Origin: Brachynemurus nebulosus
Lineage: Eukaryota > Arthropoda > Insecta > Neuroptera > Myrmeleontidae
Direction: 5' to 3'
Assembly (NCBI GenBank): GCA_035578155.1
Contig: JAPWDM010000004.1
Coordinates: 57,214,660-57,278,659, forward strand
Length of the DNA: 64,000 nt
Positions 36,147 to 47,556 of the stretch are shown here, piece by piece (the first letter of the stretch is position 1; each line of letters opens with the position of its first letter). The notes beneath the pieces were generated by a model. It did not search any database and had not been told where the DNA came from. It saw only the letters and a list, made by a program, of their open reading frames with translations. Position numbers and translations under genes: made by a program.

Positions 36147-36665
36147 CAGCTGAACTCTCTTTTGTGCGGTGGATAGGGGACGCATAAAAAAAAATCGCAC
36201 AAAGAAATATATTCAAAAATATCATAAATAGCTATAAAAAGTATAGTTCGATCCAGATTGTAAAAAACACTTTTTTTATGCGGTTGGTCGGGACCGCATA
36301 AAAAAAGTTTCATCGAAAAAACAACTCAAAACGCTCAAAAACTTAGAAATTTCCTTAGAAATTGCTTCTGTAAACAAGACAAAGCATTAATTTACACGCA
36401 GAAACATTTTATTTCATTTTTATAACATTATGAAAATTTTGAAAAATACATCTGTAACAAAATTAAATGATCAATAATTTATGTTCTTATGCAATGTATT
36501 GATTAAATGCTTGAAAGCCCTTAGAGAGTATTTTTATCAAAGAAATTTATTATAGTGAATGCTTTAGTTTCTTACTGTCTCTTGATTTTGATTTATATTA
36601 TGCATTTTAATGGCCATTTTTTTAAAAACCCACAAAAAAGGACCGCATAAAAAAGAGTCCAGCTG
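36147..36665. mobile_element. 519-bp pogo/Tigger-type MITE, TA duplication
   Basis: CAGCTGAACTCTCTTTTGTG (36147) and, inverted, CAGCTGGACTCTTTTTTATG (36665) are bounded by TA at 36145-36146 and 36666-36667. Both continue inward with GCGGT. Further GCGGT(T/G)GG...GACCGCATAAA pairs occur at about 36170-36200 and 36280-36305. CAGYTGxAC-type ends with TA duplication are typical of pogo/Tigger-related elements. The overlapping minus-strand frames (36016-36313) are repeat-derived. Confidence 0.8.
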
Positions 36666-37032
36666 TATACGGTTAAATAAAATTTCTTTCCTTTAAACGT
36701 TTTTCCTATATCCAGTCGTGTGAATCTGTAACGCAATAATAAATATGTCTTTCTAGGTGAGTATAAATTTTATATTTCGTTCGTAGGTACTCTGCATGAA
36801 CGAATCAAGTTCAGAATAGAAAGAAAAATTAAATTCAATCTTTCGCTGAATTAACTTCATTTATTATATATATATATATGTATGTGTATATAGCAAGTTA
36901 CAATGTATTTGAATTTTCTTTTCTGCATTTTTATGTGTAAAATATTTTGGTGTGAGTTTGTTCATATGTACTTTCAATTTATTCATTATTTAAGTGCAGT
37001 GACAGATTTTTGCAGCAGTAGCGCGAATCACT
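36666..37032. other. Unassigned AT-rich DNA
   Basis: A short TA/TG run at 36863-36890; otherwise nothing recognised. Confidence 0.5.
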
Positions 37033-37202
37033 CAATGGCGGAGCTAGCCAGCTGAAAAGTGGGGGGGGGGGGTGGCTGCCTCTAATCTCAGGAGAAATTT
37101 TTGGGGAATTGTGTGTTCTGAATTATATGTTTAACTAAAAAAAAGTTACCTATTGTAGGTCAAGGGGAGGGGGCTGCAGCCACCACCCTGGATCCGCCTA
37201 TG
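37033..37202. mobile_element. Possible 170-bp hAT-like MITE
   Basis: CAATGGCGGAGCTAGCC (37033) and, inverted, CATAGGCGGATCCAGG (37202) are partial TIRs. Inward are a G13 run with GTGGCTGCC on the left and GGCTGCAGCCACC on the right. The 8-bp flanks agree at only 4 positions. Confidence 0.4.
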
Positions 37203-37479
37203 ATAGCATTAGTGCATAATTATCTACTATAATGATTTTTCTGTGCCTGGGGTTTGTGGCAGTTTACGCTTGAAGCTATTAAAAAATTCAAAAAATTGTA
37301 TAAACTAATACATATTTATTACGATTTACAATTAGTCAAGGGCATTACACTTTCGTTGCTTCAGAGAAAATAAAAAAAACTTTTTCTCGAAATTTGTGGC
37401 CAAGCTTTTGTTTAATTTTTTATGCTTTTTAAATTTCAAATATATAAATTATCAACAAACAAACAAAAATATTTACATA

Positions 37480-38550
37480 CAGGATGCTAGTGAATAAGTG
37501 CGAAAGATTTTAATAGGTGATTTCTAAGGTTCGTTTATGTAAAAAAGTTCATATAAACTCAGGACTGAAAACGCTTAGTTTCTAAGATATAGGAGTTTCT
37601 TGTCTTCTTAATATTTCCCCAAATATTTCAAAACCGTTTTGAGATATTGACACAAAATTTGGGACACGCTATGACAGGATAAATACCCATATTTTGAAGT
37701 AGACTTGAACTATTTCTACTCAATCCAGTGGCGTCCGTATGGCCATGTGATGGCACATTTTTGAATAAAAAAAAGCACGCCAATGATTTTTTCAATTTGA
37801 ATATGTTTTTTCAAATGTCCCATAAGTTGTTGATAAAAATGACCTCTTAGTATTTTGTCGCTAATGTAGCCGTTTTCAGGATAAAAAATAATTTCTAGTT
37901 ACGGTTCCTACCACAAAACCGGTATGGGATATCTAATAGCCCAGCTACTCTGTATCTTGCGAACTAAGCATTTTCGGACCCAGGGCCGCCCCAAGGGACA
38001 TTTGCGCTGGGGTGCAAGACAAAAATTGCCGCCCCTAAAACGCCAAACTTATTTGTAATACATTTTTGATAATAAAATATATGCCTCCCGGCTACCAGTT
38101 TACTTACTATATATACTTACTTTAATGAAATGCAAGATTGATAAATGTTTTATGTGTATAATTCAACGACGGTTTTTATAAAATTAAAGCGTGCAAGAGC
38201 ATGTTCGATCCCGATCCCGTTTGATCTCGCCGATTACCGCGCAAATGATTGTTGTCGCTGGTCAACAATCGGAATAATCGGATTACCGACGGGTCACAAC
38301 AATCATAATAGACAAGTATTTAAGCAAAATGCGGGTAACATTTAAGTGTCATCAAAATTACCACATAAAAATAGTAATAATATTATATTTTATTTGCCGC
38401 CCCCAAAGCCTGCCGCCGGGGTACTAGGCACCCCTAACACCCCCGCTTGGCGCGGCCCTGTTCGGACCTGGGTTTATATGAACTTTTTTACATAAAAGGA
38501 CCTCAGCAATAACCTGTTAAAAACTATCGCACTTATTCACTAACACCCTG
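37480..38550. mobile_element. CAGGATGCTAGTGAATAAG TIR element, TA duplication
   Basis: Left end CAGGATGCTAGTGAATAAGT (37480, after TA 37478-37479) is inverted at 38550 (ACTTATTCACTAACACCCTG, then TA 38551-38552). Inverted matching continues inward (GTTCATATAAACTCAGG at 37549 versus CCTGGGTTTATATGAAC at 38467). It was interrupted by the hAT MITE at 37981-38460; without it the element is about 583 bp. Terminal sequence is related to the MITEs at 1169-1509. Confidence 0.85.
37981..38460. mobile_element. 480-bp hAT MITE with perfect 8-bp duplication
   Basis: Ends CAGGGCCGCCCCAAGG (37981) and, inverted, CAGGGCCGCGCCAAGC (38460). TTCGGACC stands immediately outside both ends (37973-37980 and 38461-38468), an exact 8-bp target duplication. 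Second-layer inverted matches: GCCGCCCCTAAAACGCC and GCCGCCCCCAAAGCC. The interior includes a less AT-rich block at 38190-38310 (CGATCCCGATCCCG...), not a tRNA. Nested in the 37480-38550 element. Confidence 0.95.
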
Positions 38551-38552
38551 TA

Positions 38553-39715
38553 TATTATACCCGTTTAAAAAAAAAGATATTTCGCAAAAATAAAATTTAC
38601 AAATTACAGCAATCTTTCATTTTCTCGTATACAATTCTCTAAAGGATTACAACGATGCTAATTTCTATTTTCTTTTTCTCCTTTTAAATATATATTAAGT
38701 TATTCAGTTTAACCGCCTGATATCAGTTTGTTAAGATAGGGAATTATATAGGGAATTGAGGACGATATATGAGTACACATGGTTCATTCATATTCAACTA
38801 TATAATTAGTAATCATTTATCAAACAGCGAAATGTATAAACATTTATATATTTTGTATTAGAAACCATTTACGAAAAAAACTAAATAATCGCAAGTCATA
38901 CGTTAGAGTCAGTCCAGCTTCATAATTTTTCAATCACTGAATGAATTATAATTATTAATAATAATTAATACGGTGGTGTCATACACACAAAACGAAATCG
39001 TGTGTTGCGTTCAAAAAGTCCAATACCAATGTCGCAATATTCTCCATAACAGCGAATTTTTGGTTAAGATTACTTTTTTTTGTAAACCTGCTCAAATAGT
39101 ATTATGGTTCTAAAACGTATCTATTTTCTGTAATTTTTTGTTCTTTGCCATGGTGTAAAATAATTTTGCACCCACCCACCGGGTTTTACCACTGCGGACA
39201 CTCTCAACTCCCCCTTCAATTTAGACAATCGATTTTACACCACGGCCTCCAAGACACCTGATGGTGTCACAGACAATTTTGACGTTTGTCCCTAAATACA
39301 GGTAATTTTGCTTGCATCCTCAAGTAGTGCAATACCTATTATTCGACTATGACAGAAAGACTAATGTCTGATTTAAAACAGTTGTTAAGTACCATCACAG
39401 TGTAATTCTGCCGAAAGGTAGTCAATTTTCGTAATTTTTTTTTCGGATGGATAGCATGGGGGAATGGGGATGAAATTTTTTTACGATTAATACTACTATT
39501 TGACAATACAAAAGTATTTTTTTTTTATTTATTTTTACTTATTTTTTATAATTATTATAATTTTTTGAAAAAGTGTCTTTAAAAAAGACCGAAATTCGGT
39601 GCCCACGATTGTGGCCGCAGTTTTTATCTGAAAAAAAAAAAAAATCAAATAGATTATCAATCTGTCGGTAAGCCGCTATGTACCTATGGGAGCCTTTTTT
39701 TCTTCAGTATTTCTA
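38553..39715. other. Unassigned AT-rich DNA
   Basis: CATGGTGTAAAAT at about 39149 is inverted at about 39233 (TTTTACACCACG), perhaps a tiny degraded element of ~100 bp. Nothing else is recognised. Confidence 0.5.
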
Positions 39716-39719
39716 CTTC

Positions 39720-39995
39720 TAAATTCAGTCAAAGTGTTCTGCTAAACTCAGTCAACACATTTTGTTGAATTCACTCAATTCGTCCTATTAATTCTAATCA
39801 ATGTGTTCTATTAAATTCAGTCAAAACGTTCTGTTAGACTCAGTCAATACATTCTGTTGAATTCACTCAATTCGTCCTATTAGCTTCAGTCAATGTGTTC
39901 TACTAAATCCAGTCAAAACGTTCTGTTAAACTCAGTCAATACATTCTGTTGAATTCACTCAATTCGTCCTATTAACTTCAGTCAAGCTGTTATGT
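39720..39995 (+). repeat. Tandem repeat, 91-bp period with ~23-bp subunits
   Basis: CTGTTGAATTCACTCAATTC starts at about 39763 (as TTGTTGAATT), 39854 and 39945, a 91-bp step. Within each period four related subunits of the type TTCTRYTAAAYTCAGTCAA are visible. About three periods. Confidence 0.88.
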
Positions 39996-40129
39996 CAACC
40001 ACCCTATAGAATGCTAAAATTGACAACATAGTCAAATACGTTTTGCTAACCACCCGTTCTATAGGATGCTTAAATTGTCAAAATACAATCGAGGTCGTTA
40101 TGCTAGTCATAAATTAAAACATTTGTATT

Positions 40130-40340
40130 CGAATTGGCCCGGCACGGTTCAACCCGGCCCGGCCTAACTCAGCTCATTTCATTCAGCTTTGCCTGACTCG
40201 CTTAGCCCGAATCACTCAACCTCACTCGTTTCGAACAGCTCGACTACGCCCGGCCCGGTACAGCCCAAACAACCCAGCCCGGCTCAGCTCGAACCCTTTA
40301 ACACCTTAACTTGACCTGATTCGTGTCGGCTCGTGTACCA
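40130..40340. repeat. CCCGGC-rich degenerate repeat block
   Basis: GGCCCGGC, AGCCCGGC, CGGCTCAGCTCGA and TCGACTACGCCCGGCCCGG recur within 200 bp, in a region far more GC-rich than its neighbours. No reading frame of note. Confidence 0.6.
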
Positions 40341-40960
40341 TTTGGCGCAGTTTTATAGCATCGGTCTTAAACATAATTCAACCATGAGCTAAAATACAAA
40401 ATTCAAACAAAATAACTTAAAAAAAAGCTTATTAACACTATGAGGCCCAAGCACTTTCATAGTAAACTTTCCCGGAAGCCGGCAATATTTAAAAAAAAAA
40501 AACTTTATTTAAACAAATACGTAAAATGAAATGATTCAAACACTGACTAGATTCAACACAGTTCAACATGTATGTGTAAAACTGTAAACATACGTACGTG
40601 ATACGTACATACTACATATACACTGACATTCAAACCAATTTTATTTAAAAATATAAATTATATCTTTTATGTATTTTTTGTTTATCTTAAATTTTTTTAT
40701 ACATAGAAACCAAAAGAGTAGTGTGTGTTGGTATGTATTTGTGTGAGTAGGAACACACCCATGTGATGAATGATGATAAACATCGCACACATAATGCGTA
40801 ACCAACTAATCTATTAATCATTGATCGCGGTCGGCCTCTGGGGAAGTTTTGTTTGGTTTCGGATGCCGAAGCTATGGGACTGAAAGTGTTAATTTCAATC
40901 TTGAACAATCCCGGTTAAAATAAGTGAAACAAAGTTTCTCCATTCAAAGTCATCACACCA

Positions 40961-41159
40961 TTACTGCAGCATTTCCACCAAATACTTGTTTCCCGTTGAC
41001 TCTCGTATCAGTTTTTGGGACTTGAAAACCTTAGCTGCCCCAAATACAACTGTATTGCAGTCACTGCCGAAATTTGCATAAACTTTACGAAATTTAATTG
41101 TACAGTTCTTTTCTTTCGGTCGATATTGAGGTGATTTGCATTGTTCTCTTTTGTTTGCT
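40961..41159 (-). pseudogene. Retrotransposon nucleocapsid/protease-region fragment (weak)
   Basis: On the minus strand a frame from 41159 to TAA at 40961-40963 gives 65 residues with a Cys/Lys-rich start (EQCKSPQYRPKEKNC) followed by KVYANFGSDCNTVVFGAAKV. The order, just downstream of Gag-like sequence, and the GSDCNT string resemble a decayed zinc knuckle plus the start of an aspartic protease, but the active Asp-Ser/Thr-Gly triplet is not intact. It belongs to the same decayed element as 41192-41547. A different frame of the same DNA (41008-41202) is a shadow. Confidence 0.35.
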
Positions 41160-41191
41160 CAACGTTGCGAAGGTATTTATTATAATTTCGG

Positions 41192-41547
41192 TTATGATTC
41201 ATCTGACAAATTGCAACTTTGCACTAATGCTAACTTACGATAATAAAAATCAATTAAATTTTGGTTTTTTAATCGCTCAATATTTACTAATTCTTTGAGC
41301 TTCGCAAATATTCCAGTTGTTACGAAAAAACGTCGATTAATTTGAATTTTCCACATATTCCAGGATAGATTAAGTTTGGTTGGTTATTGTATCGTATTTT
41401 GGCATTTCCTTGCAATTTATTGGTCATGCAATAAATTCTTGCTTTATCAGCCCATCCAAAAATGTCACCGGTGAAATCGATACTTTGAAGTCGTTTCACG
41501 ATATCAAGGCCACACAGTGTTACATCAAATGGCTGAATATTTCTGAA
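41192..41547 (-). pseudogene. Retrotransposon Gag fragment, frameshifted
   Basis: The minus strand has two adjoining frames. The upstream one, from about 41547, contains LDIVKRLQSIDFTGDIFGWA and IYCMTNKLQGNAKI, matching the usual Gag pattern of F-x-G ... W ... Y ... L-x-G-x-A in LTR retrotransposons. The downstream one (41350 to a TAA at 41192-41194) contains NQNLIDFYYRKLALVQSCNL, the typical Leu-x-Tyr-Phe/Tyr ... K-L-x-L capsid helix region. The change of frame near 41350 and the missing start show decay. No LTR, reverse transcriptase or integrase was found adjacent. Class (Ty3/gypsy or other) is not determined. Confidence 0.5.
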
Positions 41548-41599
41548 CTGCTAGAACTTGTACTAAAAAATCTTCTTCTTTCTATTGTCCTTTAGATTT

Positions 41600-42132
41600 T
41601 TATCGATTTATTATAATTATTAAAAGTCGTATATATGGTACTCCCTTTTTTTTTTCTAAATACTCAGTATTCAGTATTCTTCTTTAATATTCACACTTAA
41701 CATATATCACCATCTTTGTGTCACCATCTATTATTATGTATATGAAGTATGTAATCCATAGAACGTCTTAGATACGCATCGAAAATTACCATTTACCACT
41801 TTTAAGGCACTGACAAAGAATCCCACTTCTGATTTGTTAAATGCATCAAAATTAAAAACTCATAGTTTTAATTAATTCCATTTATTTTCAGTAGTAAAAA
41901 TTTCCTTTTCATTCATATTGTCAGTTATTTGTAAGATGTTCCACCTTTTTCTCCCCAAGGCATACTTTTCAAAATTAATAAATACAATTTATTTTCACCA
42001 GAAACAAATAAAAATATTTTTAATCTAGATTCGCTTTTACTGAACTCTCTCAACTGTCTTGAACTATCCTTTCTTAGGTTCCATATTCCATTCTCCGAAC
42101 AACCCATGTGTTCTTTCCTCTCATGCTACCCT

Positions 42133-42134
<2 letters not shown>
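41600..42134. other. Unassigned AT-rich DNA
   Basis: Nothing recognised; minus-strand frame 41925-42107 has no domain. Confidence 0.5.

Positions 42135-42215
<81 letters not shown>
42135..42215. repeat. (TA)n microsatellite
   Basis: About 81 bp of TA, directly followed by the degenerate repeats of 42216-43090. Confidence 0.97.
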
Positions 42216-42219
<4 letters not shown>

Positions 42220-43090
42220 CGCCACCTTTTAATATGTGTAGGGTCTTTCTATGGAAGTTAAGAGCTGAAATTTGGTATGTGGAGCTCATTTTCGATGTGA
42301 TCGAGTGGAATTTTAGGGGGTGGTGGGGGGCAACAAAACAATAAAACTTTTCCAAAACGGTTGTAAATAATGTTTCGGTCCATTATCTACAACATATCCA
42401 AAATTCAGCTTCCTAGGGTGATTTGGAGGGAGTAGAGGGGGAAAAACGATTTTGGCTGTATCTAACACGCCCTCAGCCCTCCAGAATTAACATAGAGGGT
42501 TAAGGTTAAAAATTGGTGTATTGATAGAGTTCATACCTAGGCTGTGCTTTTTGGAGGTTTTAATATTTTATCCCCACCCCCCTCATTTTTAAGCTACAGT
42601 TTCATCCTTTTTCGACGTTTTCGTAGTTTGTACCACTCGCGCAGGTCACGCAAATAAACCTAGAGGGCTGAAATTTTGCATTCGGATTGAGTTAGTATCA
42701 AGGGGGTGCTTTTGTGGGTCTCGCCTTTTAACCCTTACCCCCACCATTTTTATACCAAAAAGAACATGATTTTTTTTTGTCTATTGACAGTTTCGTTCGG
42801 GTCAAAATCTTCCCAAATAAACCTAGAGGGCTGAAATTTTGTGTACAGGTTAAGTTAATAGCCAGCCACTGCTTTTGGAGGTTTCAACTTTTAACCCTTA
42901 CCCCCACGATTTTTACGCCAATATTTCCTTGATTTTTTGCTTTTTTTCTAACACGTCTAGAGACTCTCTAAGGAAACCTAGAGGGCTGAAATTTTGTACA
43001 TGTATTGAATTAGTATCCGGCCAGTGCCTTTTAGCGATTCCACATTACTTTTCTCCCCACTTCTCCCATTTTTACATCGGAATTTAATGG
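42216..43090. repeat. Degenerate ~160-bp tandem repeat (AGAGGGCTGAAATTT)
   Basis: AAACCTAGAGGGCTGAAATT starts at about 42656, 42821 and 42976, with a weaker form (ACATAGAGGGTTAAGG) at about 42490. Each unit also has TTTTAACCCTTACCCCCAC and a CCATTTTTA/CGATTTTTA box. Roughly five units. The same GAGGG-TTGAAATTTGG wording appears in the arms of the 47557-49428 element. Confidence 0.75.
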
Positions 43091-43276
43091 TATTGTTAAA
43101 TATGTTTTTAAATGCTTATGTTATAAGACAAGTAGGTGAATAGTAAACTTAAAAAATTAAAAAAAAAAAATGAACTTACTTTTATAACAAATGCAATACA
43201 TACATATTAAGTAATTTGAAAATGCTATTAAAGTTAATATTTATTTATAAAGTAGGAATTTTGGATTTTTATCTAT

Positions 43277-44435
43277 TATATAAATGCGAAATACCAGTCA
43301 TACACTCACTCACCTATCAAGAATTCTCCAAAACTGCAATACCTACAAACTTTAAATTTGGCATGTAGGTGCCTATTGGGTCGTAGGAACTCGCTAAGAA
43401 AGGGTTTTGCAAAATTTTTTGTCTAACCGTCGAAATTTACGAAAAACCGTAAAATATTAATTTTCTATGGCTGTATACAGCAATCTGTGGCCAATTTATC
43501 AAAAAATAATAAAAATTTTAGATAGTTGCTAAGCATTTGGAGAAAAATAAATTTGAAATTTCTGTAAGTATTAATAAGTATTTCTATAGATACCATATAA
43601 TATTATTTTTAACTACGACTACTATGAAATTACTCATTTACTGTACAAAATACTATTTTCAAAAAATTCAAATAAATGATTTGATGAATTTTAACTAAAT
43701 GTTACACCAACCCTTTTAAAATTTTGGAATAAATAAACGTCAGTTTAAAATTGAACGCCAGGAGTCTGAAGCAATAAAAATTACGCAAAATTAAATGACC
43801 AACGGTACTCCACTCCTAAAAATCTAAATAAGTATGGTTGTCTACAGAAAAGTCACAAAATGTTAAAATTAGGTACCTATATTTCTGAAATAAGAATATG
43901 GCTACGCTGGAGTCGTTTGACGAGCAGACCAACTTTCAAAAATTGGTTCACTGGTAGATACGTGATACCTTATGTTCTAATATAGATTTCTTAAGTAAAC
44001 AGCTGGACTTTGGAAAGTAAACGGTTGGACTCTACCAGATTTTGCATAAATAATACTGAGATCCTAAAAAAGCTCTCTAGAATAGATGGATCTTGACCAA
44101 ATTTTGCTCAAACATTACCGAGGTCATGAAATAAATGAATGTGAAGTTGAAATGACCCACTAGGGCGCTGGAGACCCAAAAATGGTCTAAAAAGACGGCG
44201 AATCTTGACTAAATTTTACTTAAACATTGATATTTTGAAGAAATTAAGTGAGATTAGAATTATTGCCTAGGATTCTGGAGTAATACAAGACGCAATAAAT
44301 TAATGGCTGGACGAATTAATGCAGGTTCAGAAATATTCGCCAAAACACTCGGACTTCAAAAAAGGTTCGAAATTCAAATGCTTCTAAAATTATCAATATG
44401 GGTATCTACGGAAAGGTCTCAAGGCATGAAAATTA
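43277..44435 (+). repeat. Dispersed repeat family, 5' part (possible Helentron-like)
   Basis: The block starts ATAAATGCGAAATACC...ACACTCACTCAC and contains GGTCGTAGGAACTCGCTAAG. A similar start is at 61361-61445 (CACTCACTCACTCAC ... GGTTGTAGTGGCTCGTTAAA). Its later parts (GAGTCGTTTGACGAGC at 43912, and 44810-44890 beyond a MITE) match 54405-54490, which leads to a GAGCGAAGCC...CCGCTAGT end. Arrangement and ends recall rolling-circle (Helentron/HINE) elements. Inferred, no Rep/helicase. Confidence 0.45.
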
Positions 44436-44439
44436 AATA

Positions 44440-44767
44440 CAGTAGAAACTCGACAATTCATCATGCTCGGGGTCGGAGGGGTGATAAATTACAGAAATAG
44501 ACGAATTATGGAATATGTCTGAAAATGAATAATAAAAAAAAAATTAAATATTTTTACTTATTTAAAGAAAAATATCCCTTTATTTTGAGTAATTCGTTGT
44601 TTAATGGAATTTTTACAACTAGGTACGATACACTTTAATTTTTTTCTATTTAAATTTCAAAAGTTAAGTAGAAAACCAACTACACTACGTACATTTTTTT
44701 TTTAGGAGCGACGAATTGTTATAGAATATGATGAGATACAGAGTGACGAAATATCGAGTTTCCACTG
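44440..44767. mobile_element. 328-bp pogo/Tigger-type MITE, TA duplication
   Basis: CAGTAGAAACTCGACAATTC (44440) and, inverted, CAGTGGAAACTCGATATTTC (44767) with TA outside each end (44438-44439, 44768-44769). The plus-strand frame 44303-44500 runs across its left end and is incidental. Confidence 0.88.
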
Positions 44768-44971
44768 TACACTATAAATATAAATATATCTATTTTAATG
44801 TCATTGGACGAGCGGAACGGAACACTAGAAGAAACTGATTTTATAAAGAAATTTAGAATATCTAATTTAAATGTAAAGTGAGTTCAAAATTAACCCCCAT
44901 CACTATCTAATAGGATTAAGATTAAACGATTCTATGAAAATTAAATATGCTATAGAAATATGAATATGGTT

Positions 44972-45380
44972 AGGGGAAGGTCGCCCAAAGCGGGTACCCC
45001 TCTTAAAGCGGGTAAGCGCTTGTATATCGTTGCATCGAATGTTTTTGTCAAGTCGTGTGTATATCGAGATTAACCGAATACCAACCAATGTCAATCAGTT
45101 GCACTTGAACGCTTGTGTCGTTTAATGTCCTAGTTAAGCCTCATCAAATTTTTTTACTGGTTTTGTTAAAAATTTTGACGATAAATATTCTATGACTAGT
45201 CACAAACCTTTTTATTTGTAATCTTTTTGGTATTACCATATTATGTTATCATCATTTGACTGTTAATGTAGAAAAAGGTAGACATGTATCGGCTTTCGTT
45301 TTGAATTTATTCTAAGCTAACAAAATTAAGTCTTTTTGGGCAAAGCGGGTATGGGCAAAGCGGGTAGACAAAATAGAAGC
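44972..45380. repeat. GGGGAAGG-family fragment with GGGCAAAGCGGGTA repeats
   Basis: TAGGGGAAGGTCGCCCAAAG at 44972 matches the terminus style of the 4033-4972 element. CAAAGCGGGTA, TTAAAGCGGGTAAGCG, GGCAAAGCGGGTATGG and GGGCAAAGCGGGTAGAC recur at about 44987, 45004, 45340 and 45353. No inverted partner end was found nearby. Confidence 0.5.
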
Positions 45381-46368
45381 ATCTTAATGGAAAAAAACTG
45401 TTGGAAGGGCAAAAAATTAAATTACTTTATACGGCCGATATCCAATGCTACTGATTCTGATTTTACATAGTGACGTCAGCGAATTATATAATATACAATA
45501 TAAATGATGCGATGCAAAATAAAAATTGTTGTTTATTTTAAAAACGATCGAAAAACCTACTTTATAACTGAATTGAATATTGAAAAAGATTCCAGAAGAT
45601 TCTATTCAAAAGCTAACAAAGATAATATAGAAGCTCGCGTTTCCATTTGAAAGTGTTCCATTTGAGAATAAGTACTGTACAGCTTTCGTATCGTACGAAG
45701 ACGAGTGCCATCTTTGATTTAGACACTTTTTTGAATACACTGAGTTTCCTCTCCTTGTCTAATCTCCGTAAAATTTTCAAAATCGGTGATGACGCGTTCT
45801 TGAAAGCTTAGTTTATTTTTATTTTGAAAAATGAAACAGATATACGTAAATATTGTTATTGTAATGATAAAAACAATGAAGAATTTATTGTATTCAGCAA
45901 ATTTCTCAATTTTTCTCAAAAGCTAGTTCATTTAGAACAATGTTTAAATGCTTGTCTTATGCAAATTTTTACGCTCTTTTCGATGGTGTTAAAAAAAATT
46001 TTAAAAAATTTTGAATCCTGGATAAATTTTGCAAAAAACCACTAGAAATGGCGAAAAATGGCCAAAAATTTGACTTCTAAAAATCGGACGTATCTGGCTG
46101 ACGAACTTATTCAAGCTATTGCGACGTTTGGATGCTTCGTTCGAGAGTTATCGCGCAGACACATATATACATATAGTTATGAATTCGATTTATTAAGAAT
46201 TAAATAAATTTAATAGATCCTATTTCCAATCAACGATTTTAGCGAACAATTAGTTTTGATTATCAGTATGAATCGTCCGAATAGAATTATTTCAGTCACT
46301 TTCAAAAAACGAAAACAAACCTTCCAATTTCCCCAATATACCAATTAAATCCTTAGTAATATATTTAA
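45381..46368. other. Unassigned DNA
   Basis: AGCTCGCGTTTCCATTTG at 45628 is inverted at about 49842 (see 45628-49843). Short frames at 45719-46045 are not recognisable. Confidence 0.45.
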
Positions 46369-46501
46369 ATGCTATACCTTTCTCCTAAAAAAATAACAGC
46401 AATTTATTGTAAAGATGAGAAACATTCCTTAGATTACAAGATATTTATTCCCAATACTTTAGTCGATCAAAACAATTCAGATAAATTCGTTGCACAAAAT
46501 A

Positions 46502-46643
46502 CACTGATTTCTCGTTGTAAGCAACTTGAAATAGAATCATATATCTTACTCTTTTTAGATAATAAAATTTGCACATACATAAAAAAAAGTAAAGCATATG
46601 ATTCTATTTCAATTTTGATGTTTCTTACAACGAGAAACCAGTG
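46502..46643. mobile_element. 142-bp palindromic MITE inserted in the integrase, TA duplication
   Basis: CACTGATTTCTCGTTGTAAG (46502) is inverted at 46643 (CTTACAACGAGAAACCAGTG); TA flanks both ends (46500-46501, 46644-46645). Inner arms GAAATAGAATCATAT / ATATGATTCTATTTC are shared with 18048-18175. It interrupts the integrase connector region, giving spurious residues to the flanking frames. Confidence 0.92.
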
Positions 46644-46978
46644 TATTTAATCGATGTAGAGGACGAAGACGAACAAGATAGAATTATTCAGGAATACCAT
46701 CAGAAAAGTAATCACCGCGGAATACAAGAAACGTTTTTACATTTAAGACGCGAATACTATTTTCCTTCATTAAAATCAAAAATTTCATTTCACCTAAATA
46801 ACTGTAATATTTGTAATTCCGTAAAATATGACAGACGACCACCGAAAATAAAATATTCATTAACACAAACACCCAAAAAACCTTTGGAAATAATTCACAT
46901 TGATATATTTTACCTAAATATTGAACATATGTTAACTTTAGTTGATAAATTTTCCAAATTTGCTCAGGCATACACTTT

Positions 46979-47010
46979 AGAGTCTAGAAATATTAGAGTC
47001 TAGAAATACG
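46979..47010. repeat. 16-bp tandem duplication in the integrase frame
   Basis: AGAGTCTAGAAATATT is immediately followed by AGAGTCTAGAAATACG. Sixteen bases is not a multiple of three, so the duplication shifts the frame just after the first catalytic region. Confidence 0.85.
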
Positions 47011-47556
47011 ATTCAGATAATTTCCCAAATTAGGAAATTTATTGCAAATTGCGGTCCATCAAAACTACTAGTTGCCGATTCTGAAAAATCATTTAATTCC
47101 ATTACATTCAGACAATTCCTTAACCTGGCAAATATTGAACTACATGTTACATCAATTCGGAATTCAAATTCAAATTCACCTGTAGAACGTTTTCATTATA
47201 CCTTGTGAGAAATTTATAGAATAGTTCATAAAGAAAATCCAGAAATGAATCACAAAGGTAAATTATCAATGTCAATAGCCACCTATAATAATTCAATTAA
47301 TTCGATAACTAAATTTACACCATTCGAGTTATTTTTTGGTAGGAAATATGGTGCTCACTTAGAACCTAACCCAGAAGCAATCCAAAATCATAAGGAACAA
47401 CTCTATGAAAAAGTAAATAATAGGGTAGAACAAAACAAAATTAAACTCATAGATAAACTTAATAGAGATAGGGAAGATCCAATAGCTTTGAACCCAGGTG
47501 ATAAAATATTTGAAATATATGAAAGGTGCAACAAAAAATTAACACCCAAAGGGCAT

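Noticed and set aside
38185..38220. B-box-like GTTCGATCCC suggesting a tRNA
   Set aside because: No A box at the right distance and no cloverleaf; it lies inside a hAT MITE.
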